Position numbers and translations under genes: made by a program
Shown here: positions 36,632-45,950 of the stretch, in pieces
Numbering within the stretch: position 1 is the first letter of the stretch
Layout of the letters: every line of letters begins with the position of its first letter
NCBI GenBank assembly: GCA_964426675.1
Contig: CAYRRM010000011.1
Location: forward strand, 1-64,000
From: DYMC01 sp035406705
GTDB taxonomy: Bacteria > Verrucomicrobiota > Lentisphaeria > Victivallales > GWF2-50-93
Reading direction: 5' to 3'
DNA: 64,000 nucleotides
Notes under the pieces: model-generated
Told to the model about the DNA's origin: nothing
Databases searched by the model: none
Seen by the model: the letters and a program-made list of their open reading frames with translations, nothing else

Positions 36632-38080
36632 ATGAATATAGAGGAAAAAATTAGAAATCTTCCGCATTCTCCGGGAGTCTACATTTTCAGAGCAGTCTCT
36701 GGAAAAGTAATATATGTAGGAAAAGCATTAAATCTGAAAAAAAGAGTTCAGCAATATTTCCGCAAATCCTCTGCTAATTTTGCAGATCCTAAATTTCGTT
36801 CGCTTGTAAATAGTATAGAGGATATAGAATTTTTTCAAACCAGGAGCGAAAATGAAGCCCTTTTACTCGAAACAAGATTGATCAAGGAGTATTCCCCCCA
36901 ATTTAATGTCTTGATGAGGGATGACAAAAGATTTTTTATGATAAAAATAGATTTAAAAGAAAAAATTCCAGCGCTTAATCTCGTCAGACTCAAAAAAAAT
37001 GATGGGGCTTTATACTTCGGCCCATTTCCGCATGGCAACGCATTGCGGGAAACTGCTGAATTTATATCTGTATATTTTGGTTTGAGAGTATGTAAAAATC
37101 CTGACCCTGATATTAATGATTATAATCATTGCGTGGCAGGTTCCACAGAGAGATGTTGTGCTCCCTGTATTGGAAAAACTTCGGAGGAAAATTACCGAAC
37201 AAGAATTAATGAAGCTATAAACCTGTTAAATGGCAACACAAGTGAGATAGAAAAAGAAATCAAAGAAAAAATGAAAATTGAAGCTGAAAAAGGCAACTAC
37301 GAAAAGGCCGCAAAATACAGGGATATAGCAATGAATTTAAGAAGCCTTTTTAAACCGGAAAGAAAATTCTTAAACGCATACATAAGGAAAAATTTAAACA
37401 CAGATTCTTTGGCAGAACTGCAAAAAGTCCTTAAGCTTAGCAAGTTACCTCGTCGGATAGAAGCATTCGATATCTCAAATATAGCGGGCGCTTTAGCCGT
37501 GGCAAGTATGGTAGTCTTTTCTGACGGGAAACCAGACAAAAAAAACTATCGTAGGTTCAGGATAAAGACTAAAAACAGTCCTGATGATTTTGCAATGATG
37601 GAGGAAGTTATAGAGAGGAGAATAAAGAGACTGATTAGTGAAAAAAGAGAATTGCCCAATTTAATTTTGATAGACGGAGGAAAAGGGCAATTGAGTGCTG
37701 CTGAAAAAGCTATAAAAAAAATCACAGAAGAAAAAATCCCGGTGGCAGGGCTTGCAAAAAGACAGGAAGAAATATTTTTACCAGGTGAGGAGGGCATTAT
37801 ACTTTCCCGGCATTCTCCTGCTTTAACATTATTGCAGGCGATATGAGATGAAGCGAACAGATTTGCCATTGCATATCATCGGGAGTTACGAGATAAACGC
37901 ATAGAAGATTCTATCCTGGATGACATTCCCGGAGTAGGAAAAAAAAGAAAAATCCTCCTGTTAAGAGAATTTTCTTCAGTTGAAAACCTGAGAAAATATA
38001 CTCCAGAAGAAATACACAAAAGAGTCCCTCAGATCAATATTAAACTGCTAAAATTAATATGTGATTTCTTAAAGAAATAA
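36632..38080 (+). pseudogene. uvrC: Excinuclease subunit UvrC interrupted by an in-frame TGA
   Basis: The frame from ATG 36632 encodes a GIY-YIG nuclease domain (HSPGVYIFRAVSGKVIYVGKA), a Cys-rich motif (CCAPCIGKTS), a UVR domain (about 205-235, GNYEKAAKYRD) and the RNase H-like nuclease (Asp280 in FDISNI; Asp348 in LIDGGKG). Codon 405 is TGA (37844-37846). Reading on in the same frame gives DEANRFAIAYHRELRDK, then the helix-hairpin-helix domain (LDDIPGVGKKRKILL), ending at TAA 38078. One base change (CGA to TGA at a conserved Arg) explains it. The truncated product lacks the last catalytic His (residue 416) and the DNA-binding tail. Even full length (482 codons) it lacks the roughly 110-residue linker between UVR and RNase H domains of standard UvrC. 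Confidence 0.85.
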
Positions 38081-38194
38081 TTTTTCCTCCCTGCCTCAGC
38101 AAAATTTAGTCTAATATTAGGCTTGAAACGATATCTTTTCTAATTTGAATTGTTTTTCTTTTAATATAAGTTACTTTTAAAGTGGAGTAGAAAA

Positions 38195-40222
38195 ATGAAA
38201 ACACACAAAAGTATTCTTGCTACAAGTTTCAAAGCCTGGATAGGGACAATAATAATTCTAACAATATTTTTCACAACATTCCTTATATATCAAAGGGTCA
38301 TTCTATATAAAGAAAGAGTGTCCCAGTTAAAACGTTATAACGATGATTCAACTCTAATTCTTTTGAAACAAAGTGTGAAAAATGTGGTAGAAATTATTGA
38401 CTATATGATTAATGAACATTCGAAACCTTTACCTTCAGATGGTACACCGCAAAATCTAATACAAACCAAAGAATTTCACACCAAAGTCCTGGATATATTG
38501 GATAAGATAAAATCAGGCAGTAAAAGTAAAATAGCAATCACAATTATTAATTCTGATGGCGATATTCTACTGCATCCTACCAATATATTATTTACAGGAA
38601 ATAATGTTTTTTTCTTAACTGATAAACAGGGAGCAGATAAATTTAAATACCTTGTCTCAGAGTGTAATAAACCAGGAGGGAAAGCAATATTTAAAACAGA
38701 TGAAAATATGATTTATGCTGAATCTTTTAAACCTTTTGGTTGGATTATATGCGCTGAACCTGCAGGATTTAATAGACTCACCAGTTACTCCGTAAACAAG
38801 GCAAATCTGAAAATAGAATTAATACTTGACTGTGCAATGGTTATATTGATTTCTGCAGCAATGATGATTATAGTAATAATTTTCTCATATAGTTTTTCAA
38901 AAGGCATAAAAAGAGAAATAAATGCAATCTTGAAGTATTTTACAGATTACGCAGAACGAAAAGAACCATTTCTGGATGAGGAAAAAATACAGTACGCCGA
39001 ACTTAACTTTATCGGAAGGTCCGCAAAAAGCATGGTATCGCAAATCGAAGAACTTATACAAACTGTAAAACAACTGGCAATTGATGCGGAAATCGCAAAT
39101 CAATCAAAAAGTGCCTTTCTCGCAAGTATGAGTCATGAGCTTAGAACACCTATGACAGGTATTTCCGGAATGACGGAATTATTACTCGAAAGTAAACTTG
39201 ATGAAAAACAAAAAGAATATCTACAAGTTATTTCTGATTGTGAAAAGAGGCTTGTAAAAATCCTTGATGAGATAGCAGAATTTAATCAGATGGAAAATAA
39301 AGGCCTTCAAATCATTAAAAAACCATCGGATCTCGAAGATGAGATTCGAACAACTGCGGATTTATTATCTCAAAAAGCAACAGAAAAAGGCATTTCACTT
39401 TTAGCAAAAATCACTTCAATGCCAAAATACTTGCTTTGTGACTCGAAACGCATAAAACAACTTATCAATATATTGGTAAATAATGCTATCAGATTTACAG
39501 AAAAAGGTTCTATCGAGCTTGAAGTCTCAGCTAATTCAAACGACAATAAAAATTATGAACTTTCTATAAAAGTATCAGATCAAGGACCAGGTATATCAGA
39601 AGAAAAACTTTCCAAACTTTTTGATTTCACAAAAGAAAAAAGTTCAGTAACTAAAAAATTCGGAGCTGTAAATCTTTCTTTGGCTGTATGCAAATATCTC
39701 ACTAATAAAATGAATGGTTCCATAACCGTATCAAGTAAAAAAAATGAAGGAACAGTGTTCTCTATCAGAATCCCTCTCCAGATCCCAACACCTGACCAAA
39801 TGCAAGAAGTTCAACCCCAAAAAATAGATAAAAAAGATAGCAAAACAATCAACTATAGCCACGTAAAAACCTTACTCGCCGAAGATGATTCCATAAATAG
39901 AAAAATGGCTGTCCTATTCCTCGAAAAAATTGGAATTAAACCTGTCGTAGTTGCTAATGGCAAGGAAGCTCTCGAAAAGGTGAAAAATGAAAATTTCGAT
40001 ATTATCTTTATGGATTGTGAAATGCCGGTTATGGATGGGCTTGAAGCTTCACGCGAAATTCGCAAACTTGAAAATGGAAAAACCATACCAATCATCGCTG
40101 TAACAGCAAATGCACTCGAAGCCGATAGACAGGATTGCTTTGACGCCGGTATGACAGATCATATAGCAAAACCTTTTAAAACAGAATCTTTAAAAAGAAT
40201 TTTAGAAAAATACATTAGATGA
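38195..40222 (+). CDS. Hybrid sensor histidine kinase/response regulator
   Basis: A 675-residue membrane kinase. Two membrane helices (about 15-33 and 208-232) flank a periplasmic, Cache-like sensor domain. Then come a linker, the dimerisation helix with phospho-accepting His314 (ASMSHELRTPMTGI), an ATPase domain (N box LVNNAIRF; DQGPGISEEKLSKLF) and a receiver domain with Asp607 (IIFMDCEMPVMDG) and KPF near the end. The glycine box reads FGAVNLSLAVC instead of the usual G-x-GLGLAI, so nucleotide binding may be altered. No separate response regulator lies nearby; rmuC follows with a four-base overlap. The signal is unknown. Confidence 0.88.
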   Translation: MKTHKSILATSFKAWIGTIIILTIFFTTFLIYQRVILYKERVSQLKRYNDDSTLILLKQSVKNVVEIIDYMINEHSKPLPSDGTPQNLIQTKEFHTKVLDILDKIKSGSKSKIAITIINSDGDILLHPTNILFTGNNVFFLTDKQGADKFKYLVSECNKPGGKAIFKTDENMIYAESFKPFGWIICAEPAGFNRLTSYSVNKANLKIELILDCAMVILISAAMMIIVIIFSYSFSKGIKREINAILKYFTDYAERKEPFLDEEKIQYAELNFIGRSAKSMVSQIEELIQTVKQLAIDAEIANQSKSAFLASMSHELRTPMTGISGMTELLLESKLDEKQKEYLQVISDCEKRLVKILDEIAEFNQMENKGLQIIKKPSDLEDEIRTTADLLSQKATEKGISLLAKITSMPKYLLCDSKRIKQLINILVNNAIRFTEKGSIELEVSANSNDNKNYELSIKVSDQGPGISEEKLSKLFDFTKEKSSVTKKFGAVNLSLAVCKYLTNKMNGSITVSSKKNEGTVFSIRIPLQIPTPDQMQEVQPQKIDKKDSKTINYSHVKTLLAEDDSINRKMAVLFLEKIGIKPVVVANGKEALEKVKNENFDIIFMDCEMPVMDGLEASREIRKLENGKTIPIIAVTANALEADRQDCFDAGMTDHIAKPFKTESLKRILEKYIR

Positions 40223-41673
40223 CAATCGAACATAATATCATTATTTTGGTAATTGCGAATTTCGCAGCACTAATTCTGCTATTATTAATCCTTGCAAGAT
40301 TAAAGAAGAACGAAAAATATTATATTATCGAAGATGAAAGAAATAAACAATTCATCTCAATAATAGAACGTCTTGAAAGAACAATTAAAGACGAATCCTT
40401 ACGCAATAGAGATGAACTGAATTCAAATTTTAAGTCATTTCGAGAAGAACTCAATAATCTCTTCAAAAATTTCTCAGAAACTATAATTCAAAATTCAAAC
40501 ACTATGTCCAATATGCAAAAGGGACAGTTTGAAACATTTTCAAGGGAATTAAGTAATAATATAAAAATTTTTGAAGAGGCATTATCAAAAAATATTGGAG
40601 ATTTCACTATTTCTCAAAAACAAAAAATGGATGATTTTGAAAATAGACTATTAAAAACAAAATCAGATATTGATACGCTCCTCGAAAAAGTTTGTCAAAC
40701 AATGGAAAAAAATCTAAGAGAAATTAATGAGGAAAATAGTAAAAAACTTGAAGAAATGCGTAAAACGGTTGATGAAAAATTACACGAAAACCTGGAAAAA
40801 CGATTAAGCCAATCTTTTATGCAAGTAAGTGATCGGCTTAAACAAGTATATGAAGGACTCGGAGAAATGAAAAATCTCGCAACCGGTGTTGGCGACCTTA
40901 AAAAAGTCTTATCAAATGTGAAAACAAGAGGAATTATGGGGGAAATTCAACTCGAAGCCATCCTCCAAAATATTTTAAGTCCTTCTCAATATGAGAAAAA
41001 TATATCACTCAAAAATTCAAAAGAAGCCGTGGAATTTGCACTGAAAATGCCTGGCAATAATACAGATGAACCAGTTTATATCCCGATTGATTCTAAATTT
41101 CCAGCTGAACGATATGAAAATTTGATAAAATCTTATGAAAATGGAGATAAAGCAAAAATTGAACAGGAACTTTCAAATTTAGAAAAAGAAATAAAACGTT
41201 GCGCAAAGGAGATAAGTGAAAAGTATATAAATCCTCCCACAACAACAGATTTTGCAATAATGTTCTTGCCATTTGAAGGATTATATGCTGAAGTTGTGAG
41301 AAACAGCCGCCTCGTTGAAGATATTCAAAAACAATTCAGGGTATCTGTTACAGGCCCTTCAACGTTAGCCGCATTTCTCAATTGCATTCAAATGGGTTTT
41401 AGATCTTTTGCAATAAGACAACGCACGACAGAAGTCTGGAAAATACTTTCCGCAGTCAAAACGGAATTTAAAAAATTTGCTGATACACTTGATGAGGCAA
41501 GAAAAAAAATCCAGGCAGCTGATGATAAAATAGGAGAACTTGTCGGAAAAAGAACTAAAAAGATCCAGTTAAAACTGAGAGAAGTAGAAGCACTTCCGGA
41601 AAATGAAAATCCCGCTGAATTATTAGGTTTGCAAGAACAAGATGAAGAACAGAAAGAAAATCTCTTAACTTGA
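40219..41673 (+). CDS. rmuC: RmuC-family protein (nuclease-related, genome rearrangement limiting)
   Basis: A 484-residue protein. It has an N-terminal membrane helix (NIIILVIANFAALILLLLILA), a long coiled-coil region (about 45-215) and the RmuC domain (about 225-420) with the DSKFPAERY segment and FAIMFLPFEGLYAEVVR. The fold is related to restriction endonucleases, and in E. coli RmuC reduces inversions at short repeats. Its ATG overlaps the kinase stop (ATGA), so expression is coupled. The N-terminal palindrome at 40255 encodes Ala-Asn-Phe-Ala within the membrane helix. Confidence 0.93.
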   Translation: MTIEHNIIILVIANFAALILLLLILARLKKNEKYYIIEDERNKQFISIIERLERTIKDESLRNRDELNSNFKSFREELNNLFKNFSETIIQNSNTMSNMQKGQFETFSRELSNNIKIFEEALSKNIGDFTISQKQKMDDFENRLLKTKSDIDTLLEKVCQTMEKNLREINEENSKKLEEMRKTVDEKLHENLEKRLSQSFMQVSDRLKQVYEGLGEMKNLATGVGDLKKVLSNVKTRGIMGEIQLEAILQNILSPSQYEKNISLKNSKEAVEFALKMPGNNTDEPVYIPIDSKFPAERYENLIKSYENGDKAKIEQELSNLEKEIKRCAKEISEKYINPPTTTDFAIMFLPFEGLYAEVVRNSRLVEDIQKQFRVSVTGPSTLAAFLNCIQMGFRSFAIRQRTTEVWKILSAVKTEFKKFADTLDEARKKIQAADDKIGELVGKRTKKIQLKLREVEALPENENPAELLGLQEQDEEQKENLLT

Positions 41674-42176
41674 ATTTCTTTCATCTTCGCACAGTTGAGT
41701 AGAGAAGCCGGATGGGCACACATCCTTGTGCGAGTTTTCAAAAAATTCTACAGCAAAATGCGACTTCCCCCCCCCAAGCATCAAGAGCAAGCAGACCCTA
41801 CTCCTTTCTTAAATACCAAATGTTTTTTTTAGGTTCATAAATTTTTGTATCTAACTGTTTTCTTTTTTCTGTAAACTAATAGGAGATTTTTAGTGTATAG
41901 ATATCTATCTCCATAAACCGCTGATGATTGAATTCGCAAGAGATGGGCAATTGTGTGGCGCGTATGCTTGCTAAGAAAGGACATTGATGTTCAGCACAAA
42001 CCTGGAGTCTATCCTGTCAATGAGAGAAAATTACACACCAGCATATCCTTCTCTACCTTGCTTTACTACACTAACCAAAGGTAAAATGCAGGTCAAAATT
42101 GAGAAAATTATCAAAAGAAACTTGCAAAATAAAAAATATATAATATAATAAAGCATAATAAAGGTTTAATAATCAA
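41674..42176. other. Intergenic region, about 500 bases, no gene supported
   Basis: No reading frame with coding character is present. A small hairpin GCACA-N6-TGTGC lies near 41722-41740 without a following T run, and a 12-base palindrome ATAGATATCTAT lies near 41897-41910. Either could be an operator, but no supporting copies are seen. AT-rich sequence just before 42177 may contain the promoter of the GntR-type gene. Confidence 0.4.
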
Positions 42177-43250
42177 ATGAGTAAGTGTCTAAAAAGAGAT
42201 TTCTTCCAAATTGATCAGAATTCTCCCTATCCATTTTATGTCCAGATAAAAAACTTCCTTGCTTCTGAGATTCGTAAGGGAGTCTATAAGAAAGGAGATT
42301 TTTTGCCCTCTATCGCTGAGGTTGAGAAGATGACGTCCTGTGGTAGGGTAACAGTTGTTCGTGCGATGAGGGAATTGGTAAAAGAAGCTTTTGTATTGGC
42401 ATTGAATGGAAAAGGTTACTATGTAACCGAAAAAGGAGAAACCGCTTTAGTTGGGCTTGTTTTGCCTCTTCATTCATCTTATTTTCCAATATACGCGAAT
42501 CTTGTGTCTGCTTTTCAGGTGGAATGCGCCGGATTGGGGCTTTCGTGTATCTTTGCGTCGAGTGATGAGACTTTTTTCGGTTTTGAACGGGCAATTAATG
42601 AGCTTGTCCATTTCCGAGGATGCCGAGTTTTACTCCTTGTTCCACCTCTCGCTACTGACAATTTTCCTTGTAGAAGGTCGCTTTCGGTCATAAAACACGT
42701 TTGCAAGGTAGGTGGGGTGAAGGCTGCAATTATTGACAGATTAACGGATCTAGAGTTACCTCATTTTTTGCAGGATTACGACGCTGGGATTTTTGAATTG
42801 TTCTCACATTGTCGTGCACTTGGTTTGAATAGGGTTATTTTTGACTCAGCTTTTTTTCGAAAAGAATTCTTTTGTAGAGTCATAGAAGAAAGAGTTTTTG
42901 CCAAGATTAAATTTTCATTTGCGGACTTTGCAAAACTTCTAAAATCAGGGAAGTGTTTTCGTCACATTTCGTGTGATGCGATATTTTGCGAAGATATGAC
43001 AGCGAGACGTATCACGCAGATATTTGGAGAAAAACCACCGTTCAGGATTTTCGGATGGAATGGAACTGCTATAGCGTACGCAGTTAGACCTTTCATTGAC
43101 ACACTTGATCCTGGTTTTCCAGGAGCCGTAAGGCCTGCCCTGGACCTGCTTCTTTCCGAAGAAAAAAAGCAAAAGAGGCTTATTATAAAATTGAAGCCTT
43201 CATTACGATTATCAAACAATGGGAAAAAGAGGCATTTCGCCCAAAAATAA
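42177..43250 (+). CDS. GntR-type regulator with LacI-like sensor domain
   Basis: A 357-residue transcription factor. The N-terminal winged helix (residues 15-85) reads FYVQIKNFLASEIRKGVY, GDFLPSIAEVEKMTSCGRVTVVRAMREL and GKGYYV, typical of GntR. Residues 90-340 resemble a periplasmic-binding-protein/LacI fold (VGLVLPLHSSYFPIYANLV, VLLLVPPL). Such GntR-LacI hybrids usually control sugar-use or sulfatase genes. The protein is rich in Cys and Phe and its DNA is more G+C-rich than its neighbours, suggesting a different origin. It lies 18 bases upstream of two 4Fe-4S protein genes and may regulate them. No ribosome-binding site is obvious at ATG 42177. Confidence 0.8.
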   Translation: MSKCLKRDFFQIDQNSPYPFYVQIKNFLASEIRKGVYKKGDFLPSIAEVEKMTSCGRVTVVRAMRELVKEAFVLALNGKGYYVTEKGETALVGLVLPLHSSYFPIYANLVSAFQVECAGLGLSCIFASSDETFFGFERAINELVHFRGCRVLLLVPPLATDNFPCRRSLSVIKHVCKVGGVKAAIIDRLTDLELPHFLQDYDAGIFELFSHCRALGLNRVIFDSAFFRKEFFCRVIEERVFAKIKFSFADFAKLLKSGKCFRHISCDAIFCEDMTARRITQIFGEKPPFRIFGWNGTAIAYAVRPFIDTLDPGFPGAVRPALDLLLSEEKKQKRLIIKLKPSLRLSNNGKKRHFAQK

Positions 43251-43268
43251 AAAAAAAAGGAGTACAAC

Positions 43269-44204
43269 ATGAACTGCGAACTTCGCAAGGCTATCATCGA
43301 ATCAGCTAAAAATGACTGTATGGATCTAGTCGGATTTGCGCCTGGTTCGCGTTTCGACAATGTTCATTACAGAATGCATCCAAAAGCACACCTAGAAGAT
43401 GCAAAAACCGTCATCTGCATTGCTATCCGATACCCAATCGCAATGTATGAAAATGCCGGAAGGACGAAGGCTGAGTCATATATGTCTTTGGATTCTTATG
43501 AGGGAAATGCGATGATTTCCGCTATTCAGGGTGCCGCAATGAACATAACCAGAATAATAGAGGACTTCGGTTTCAAAGCCGTCCCGATAAGTCTGGGTAA
43601 ATACCGGGTTCAACCATATAAAGACATCAGCGAACCGTGGTCTCAGGATTTTCGAAATGATGTCGCTGCGGTAGCGGCAGGACTCGGTGAAATCGGGTTG
43701 AACGGAGTGGTTATTACACCTGAATTCGGTACTCGGCAAATGATAACATCCGTAGTTACAAACGCTGAACTCCAGGCAAGTCCCCTGTATTCAGGGCCGG
43801 CACTATGTGATAAATGCGGGAAATGTGTTAAGGCATGCAAAATGAGAGCTTTCAATACAGAAAAAACAATTAAAATCAAAATTGCCGAAAAAAGTTTTGA
43901 GGTGTTTGAAAAAGACCAATGGCGTTGTATGTGGTCTAAAAAGTTCATGCTCAACGCCGAAATGGGACCAAAACTGCACGGCCTCAATGTGACTATAGAG
44001 CCTCCGGAAAGACAAATAAACGAGGAGGATGTCAGAAAAGCATTGTCTGAAAAAGGTGCGAAAGGTGGATTACAAACATGGTATACTTACTCAATGAGAG
44101 AGTGCGAACGCGAATGTGTTCCTCCTCACCTCAGGGGAAAGGATCTGGTCAAAGTTCACTCCGAAAGGGTGCAAAGTCAAAAACGCAGGGAGGTGCAAAT
44201 ATGA
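43269..44204 (+). CDS. 4Fe-4S reductase-like protein (QueG-like), copy 1
   Basis: A 311-residue iron-sulfur protein of the epoxyqueuosine-reductase/reductive-dehalogenase-like fold. Evidence includes MDLVGFAPGSRF at the start, AKTVICIAIRYP, VAAVAAGLGEIGLNGVVITPEFGTRQMITSV, and a ferredoxin motif with Cys180/183/186/190 (CDKCGKCVKAC). Further Cys in WRCMW and CERECVPPHLRG may hold a second cluster. True QueG usually has two regular CX2CX2CX3C motifs; here only one is regular, so substrate differs or is unknown. GGAG precedes ATG 43269. It overlaps the paralogous next gene by four bases. Confidence 0.78.
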   Translation: MNCELRKAIIESAKNDCMDLVGFAPGSRFDNVHYRMHPKAHLEDAKTVICIAIRYPIAMYENAGRTKAESYMSLDSYEGNAMISAIQGAAMNITRIIEDFGFKAVPISLGKYRVQPYKDISEPWSQDFRNDVAAVAAGLGEIGLNGVVITPEFGTRQMITSVVTNAELQASPLYSGPALCDKCGKCVKACKMRAFNTEKTIKIKIAEKSFEVFEKDQWRCMWSKKFMLNAEMGPKLHGLNVTIEPPERQINEEDVRKALSEKGAKGGLQTWYTYSMRECERECVPPHLRGKDLVKVHSERVQSQKRREVQI

Positions 44205-45184
44205 AAACGCTGACTGAGACTATAAAACGCGTTGCTATTGAAAATAAAATGGATCTCATTGGAATCGCTCCAGTGGAAAGATATAAGTACGCTCCGGAAC
44301 TTGTGCACCCTTGCGCGCATCTTCCTGAGGCAAAATCGGTTATCGCAATGGCCATACGCTATCCGGACGCAATGTTTGTAAATGCAGGTTCAGGAGATGC
44401 TGAAAGCATATTTTCAATAGAAGTTTACCAAAATAAAATCATCGGGAATTTCCTTTATAATGCGGCTTTGCGAATTTCGCGAATATTGGAGGACAAAGGA
44501 TATAAAACCATACCGATGACAGTTTCTGGCAGATGGCGGGTCCACCCATATAAGAGCATACTGACAAACTGGTGCGCCGATTTTTCGAACAGACATGCGG
44601 CGGTAGCGGCAGGTTTGGGCGAGTTTGGATTACATTCCTTGTGTATAACGGAAAAATTCGGTATGCGCCAAAGATTCATATCCGTGATAACTGAAGCTGA
44701 ACTGGAAGCTGACCCCATGTATTCCGGACCGCCATTATGCGATAAGTGCATGCTATGTGTCAAATCATGTCCAGTGAAAGCCATATCCAAACTGAAGACA
44801 GAGAAGTTACAAATAGGAGAAAGGACTTTCGTGTATCTGAAAGTCGATCACTGGCGTTGTGGTTGGTCGGAACAAATAAATAATGTTCCTGAGGAAGGTC
44901 CATTGTTTGCTGGACAAGATCAAGGCATATTGCCACCTGAGGAAGGGGAAATCACGGACGAAATGTTCCTATCGGCATTTTATCAAAAGAATTCCATCGT
45001 TGGCCTTCAGGCGACCATGACCCACGCTATGGGTAACTGTATGAGGATGTGCATTCCACCAACATTACGTGGCAAGCAAAAATACCCTAAAAATTACTGT
45101 CTGCAGATGATGAAGAACAGAAACTTCACCTCGGATAATAGTAAAAATAAGCCATCTCTGTACAGAGTAAACCCCTTAGCCTAA
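44201..45184 (+). CDS. 4Fe-4S reductase-like protein (QueG-like), copy 2
   Basis: A 327-residue paralogue of the preceding gene. The key Cys fall at exactly the same residue numbers (180/183/186/190, CDKCMLCVKSC). Shared blocks are MDLIGIAPVERY, AKSVIAMAIRYP, AAVAAGLGEFGLHSL, WRCGWSE and CMRMCIPPTLRG. ATG 44201 follows GGGAGG and overlaps the previous stop (ATGA), so both are translated together, perhaps as a heterodimer. The longer open frame from 44078 lies within copy 1 and is not used. A palindrome at 44470 encodes Leu-Arg-Ile-Ser. Confidence 0.78.
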   Translation: MKTLTETIKRVAIENKMDLIGIAPVERYKYAPELVHPCAHLPEAKSVIAMAIRYPDAMFVNAGSGDAESIFSIEVYQNKIIGNFLYNAALRISRILEDKGYKTIPMTVSGRWRVHPYKSILTNWCADFSNRHAAVAAGLGEFGLHSLCITEKFGMRQRFISVITEAELEADPMYSGPPLCDKCMLCVKSCPVKAISKLKTEKLQIGERTFVYLKVDHWRCGWSEQINNVPEEGPLFAGQDQGILPPEEGEITDEMFLSAFYQKNSIVGLQATMTHAMGNCMRMCIPPTLRGKQKYPKNYCLQMMKNRNFTSDNSKNKPSLYRVNPLA

Positions 45185-45950
45185 TGCTGTTCATATAATG
45201 CTTTTTAACCTATATTTTGTGTTTAATCAGTATGTATAGTGCAGTTACGAAGAATCAAGGCGATAGTGTAGTAACTATTCCGAGTTGGTGGGACGAAGCA
45301 GATATGTCGTAATAAGCAAACTTTTGCGGAATCAATCATCACAAAACAAAATGAATAATTTCGTGAACTTTAATGCAGTTCATAACATATTTATTATCAA
45401 CAGCTCAAACTCTTGTCGGCTGAGTGAACCACAAAAAATTTAGGTTTAATATTGTCAGCAGATCCAATAATTCTTCTATGTAAGAAATATAAGGAGATAT
45501 ATATAGGTGCATGGGAGAAAAATGAAATACCCTGCTCATTTTATAAAGATAAGACTTGCTAATTTTTATTGTTTTCGAGATGAGATTTTTAAATTTATCC
45601 GATTAAGATGCTTGTAATTTGATGATATTGACACTCCCCTCCTATTATTGACTTTGTCAGGGGCAGTTCTTTTTTGGAACTATTTTGAAGCGAAGATTAA
45701 TTCAATGTATTAGATGGATAGCCCCACTTTAATTTTCTGCCTTTTTGATAATAGAAAAAATCAGATTGAAGATCATCTTTTGATATGTTACTTTGTGTCG
45801 TTGGAAATTTCCTGTTTTTGTATTTTTGTAAATAATAATAATATGTTTAAAATATTTGTTAGTCTATTTCCCGAACTTTTTATGAAAAATTTATGTGAAT
45901 TGTGTTTTGGAGCTTGAGTCCTTCAGATGAATTTTATGAAATGTTTCATG
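45185..45950. other. Intergenic region, about 770 bases, no gene supported
   Basis: AT-rich with short frames only. One 31-codon frame at 45522-45617 follows GGGAG but has no recognisable features, and a 67-codon frame at 45714 lacks a ribosome-binding site. CCCCT near 45640 and AGGGG near 45660 could form a weak stem. I see no repeat array or RNA gene. The region separates two convergent transcription units and may be remnant sequence after an insertion of the GntR/4Fe-4S genes. Confidence 0.35.

Noticed and set aside
37846..37848. Selenocysteine or recoded TGA in uvrC
   Set aside because: The family has Arg, not Cys, here; TGA terminates prmA and other genes normally, and I saw no SECIS-like hairpin after it.
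38108..38123. Inverted repeat AGTCTAATATTAGGCT before the hybrid kinase
   Set aside because: Imperfect, single copy, no T run; too little to call an operator or terminator.
41757..41780. C8 run in the 41.7-42.2 kb gap as a phase-variation tract
   Set aside because: It is not within or just upstream of a coding sequence, so slippage would have no obvious effect.
45522..45617. 31-codon frame after GGGAG in the 45.2-45.9 kb gap
   Set aside because: No signal peptide, domain or conserved look; could be chance in AT-rich DNA.
45714..45917. 67-codon frame
   Set aside because: No ribosome-binding site; Phe/Cys-rich low-complexity content as expected from random AT-rich sequence.
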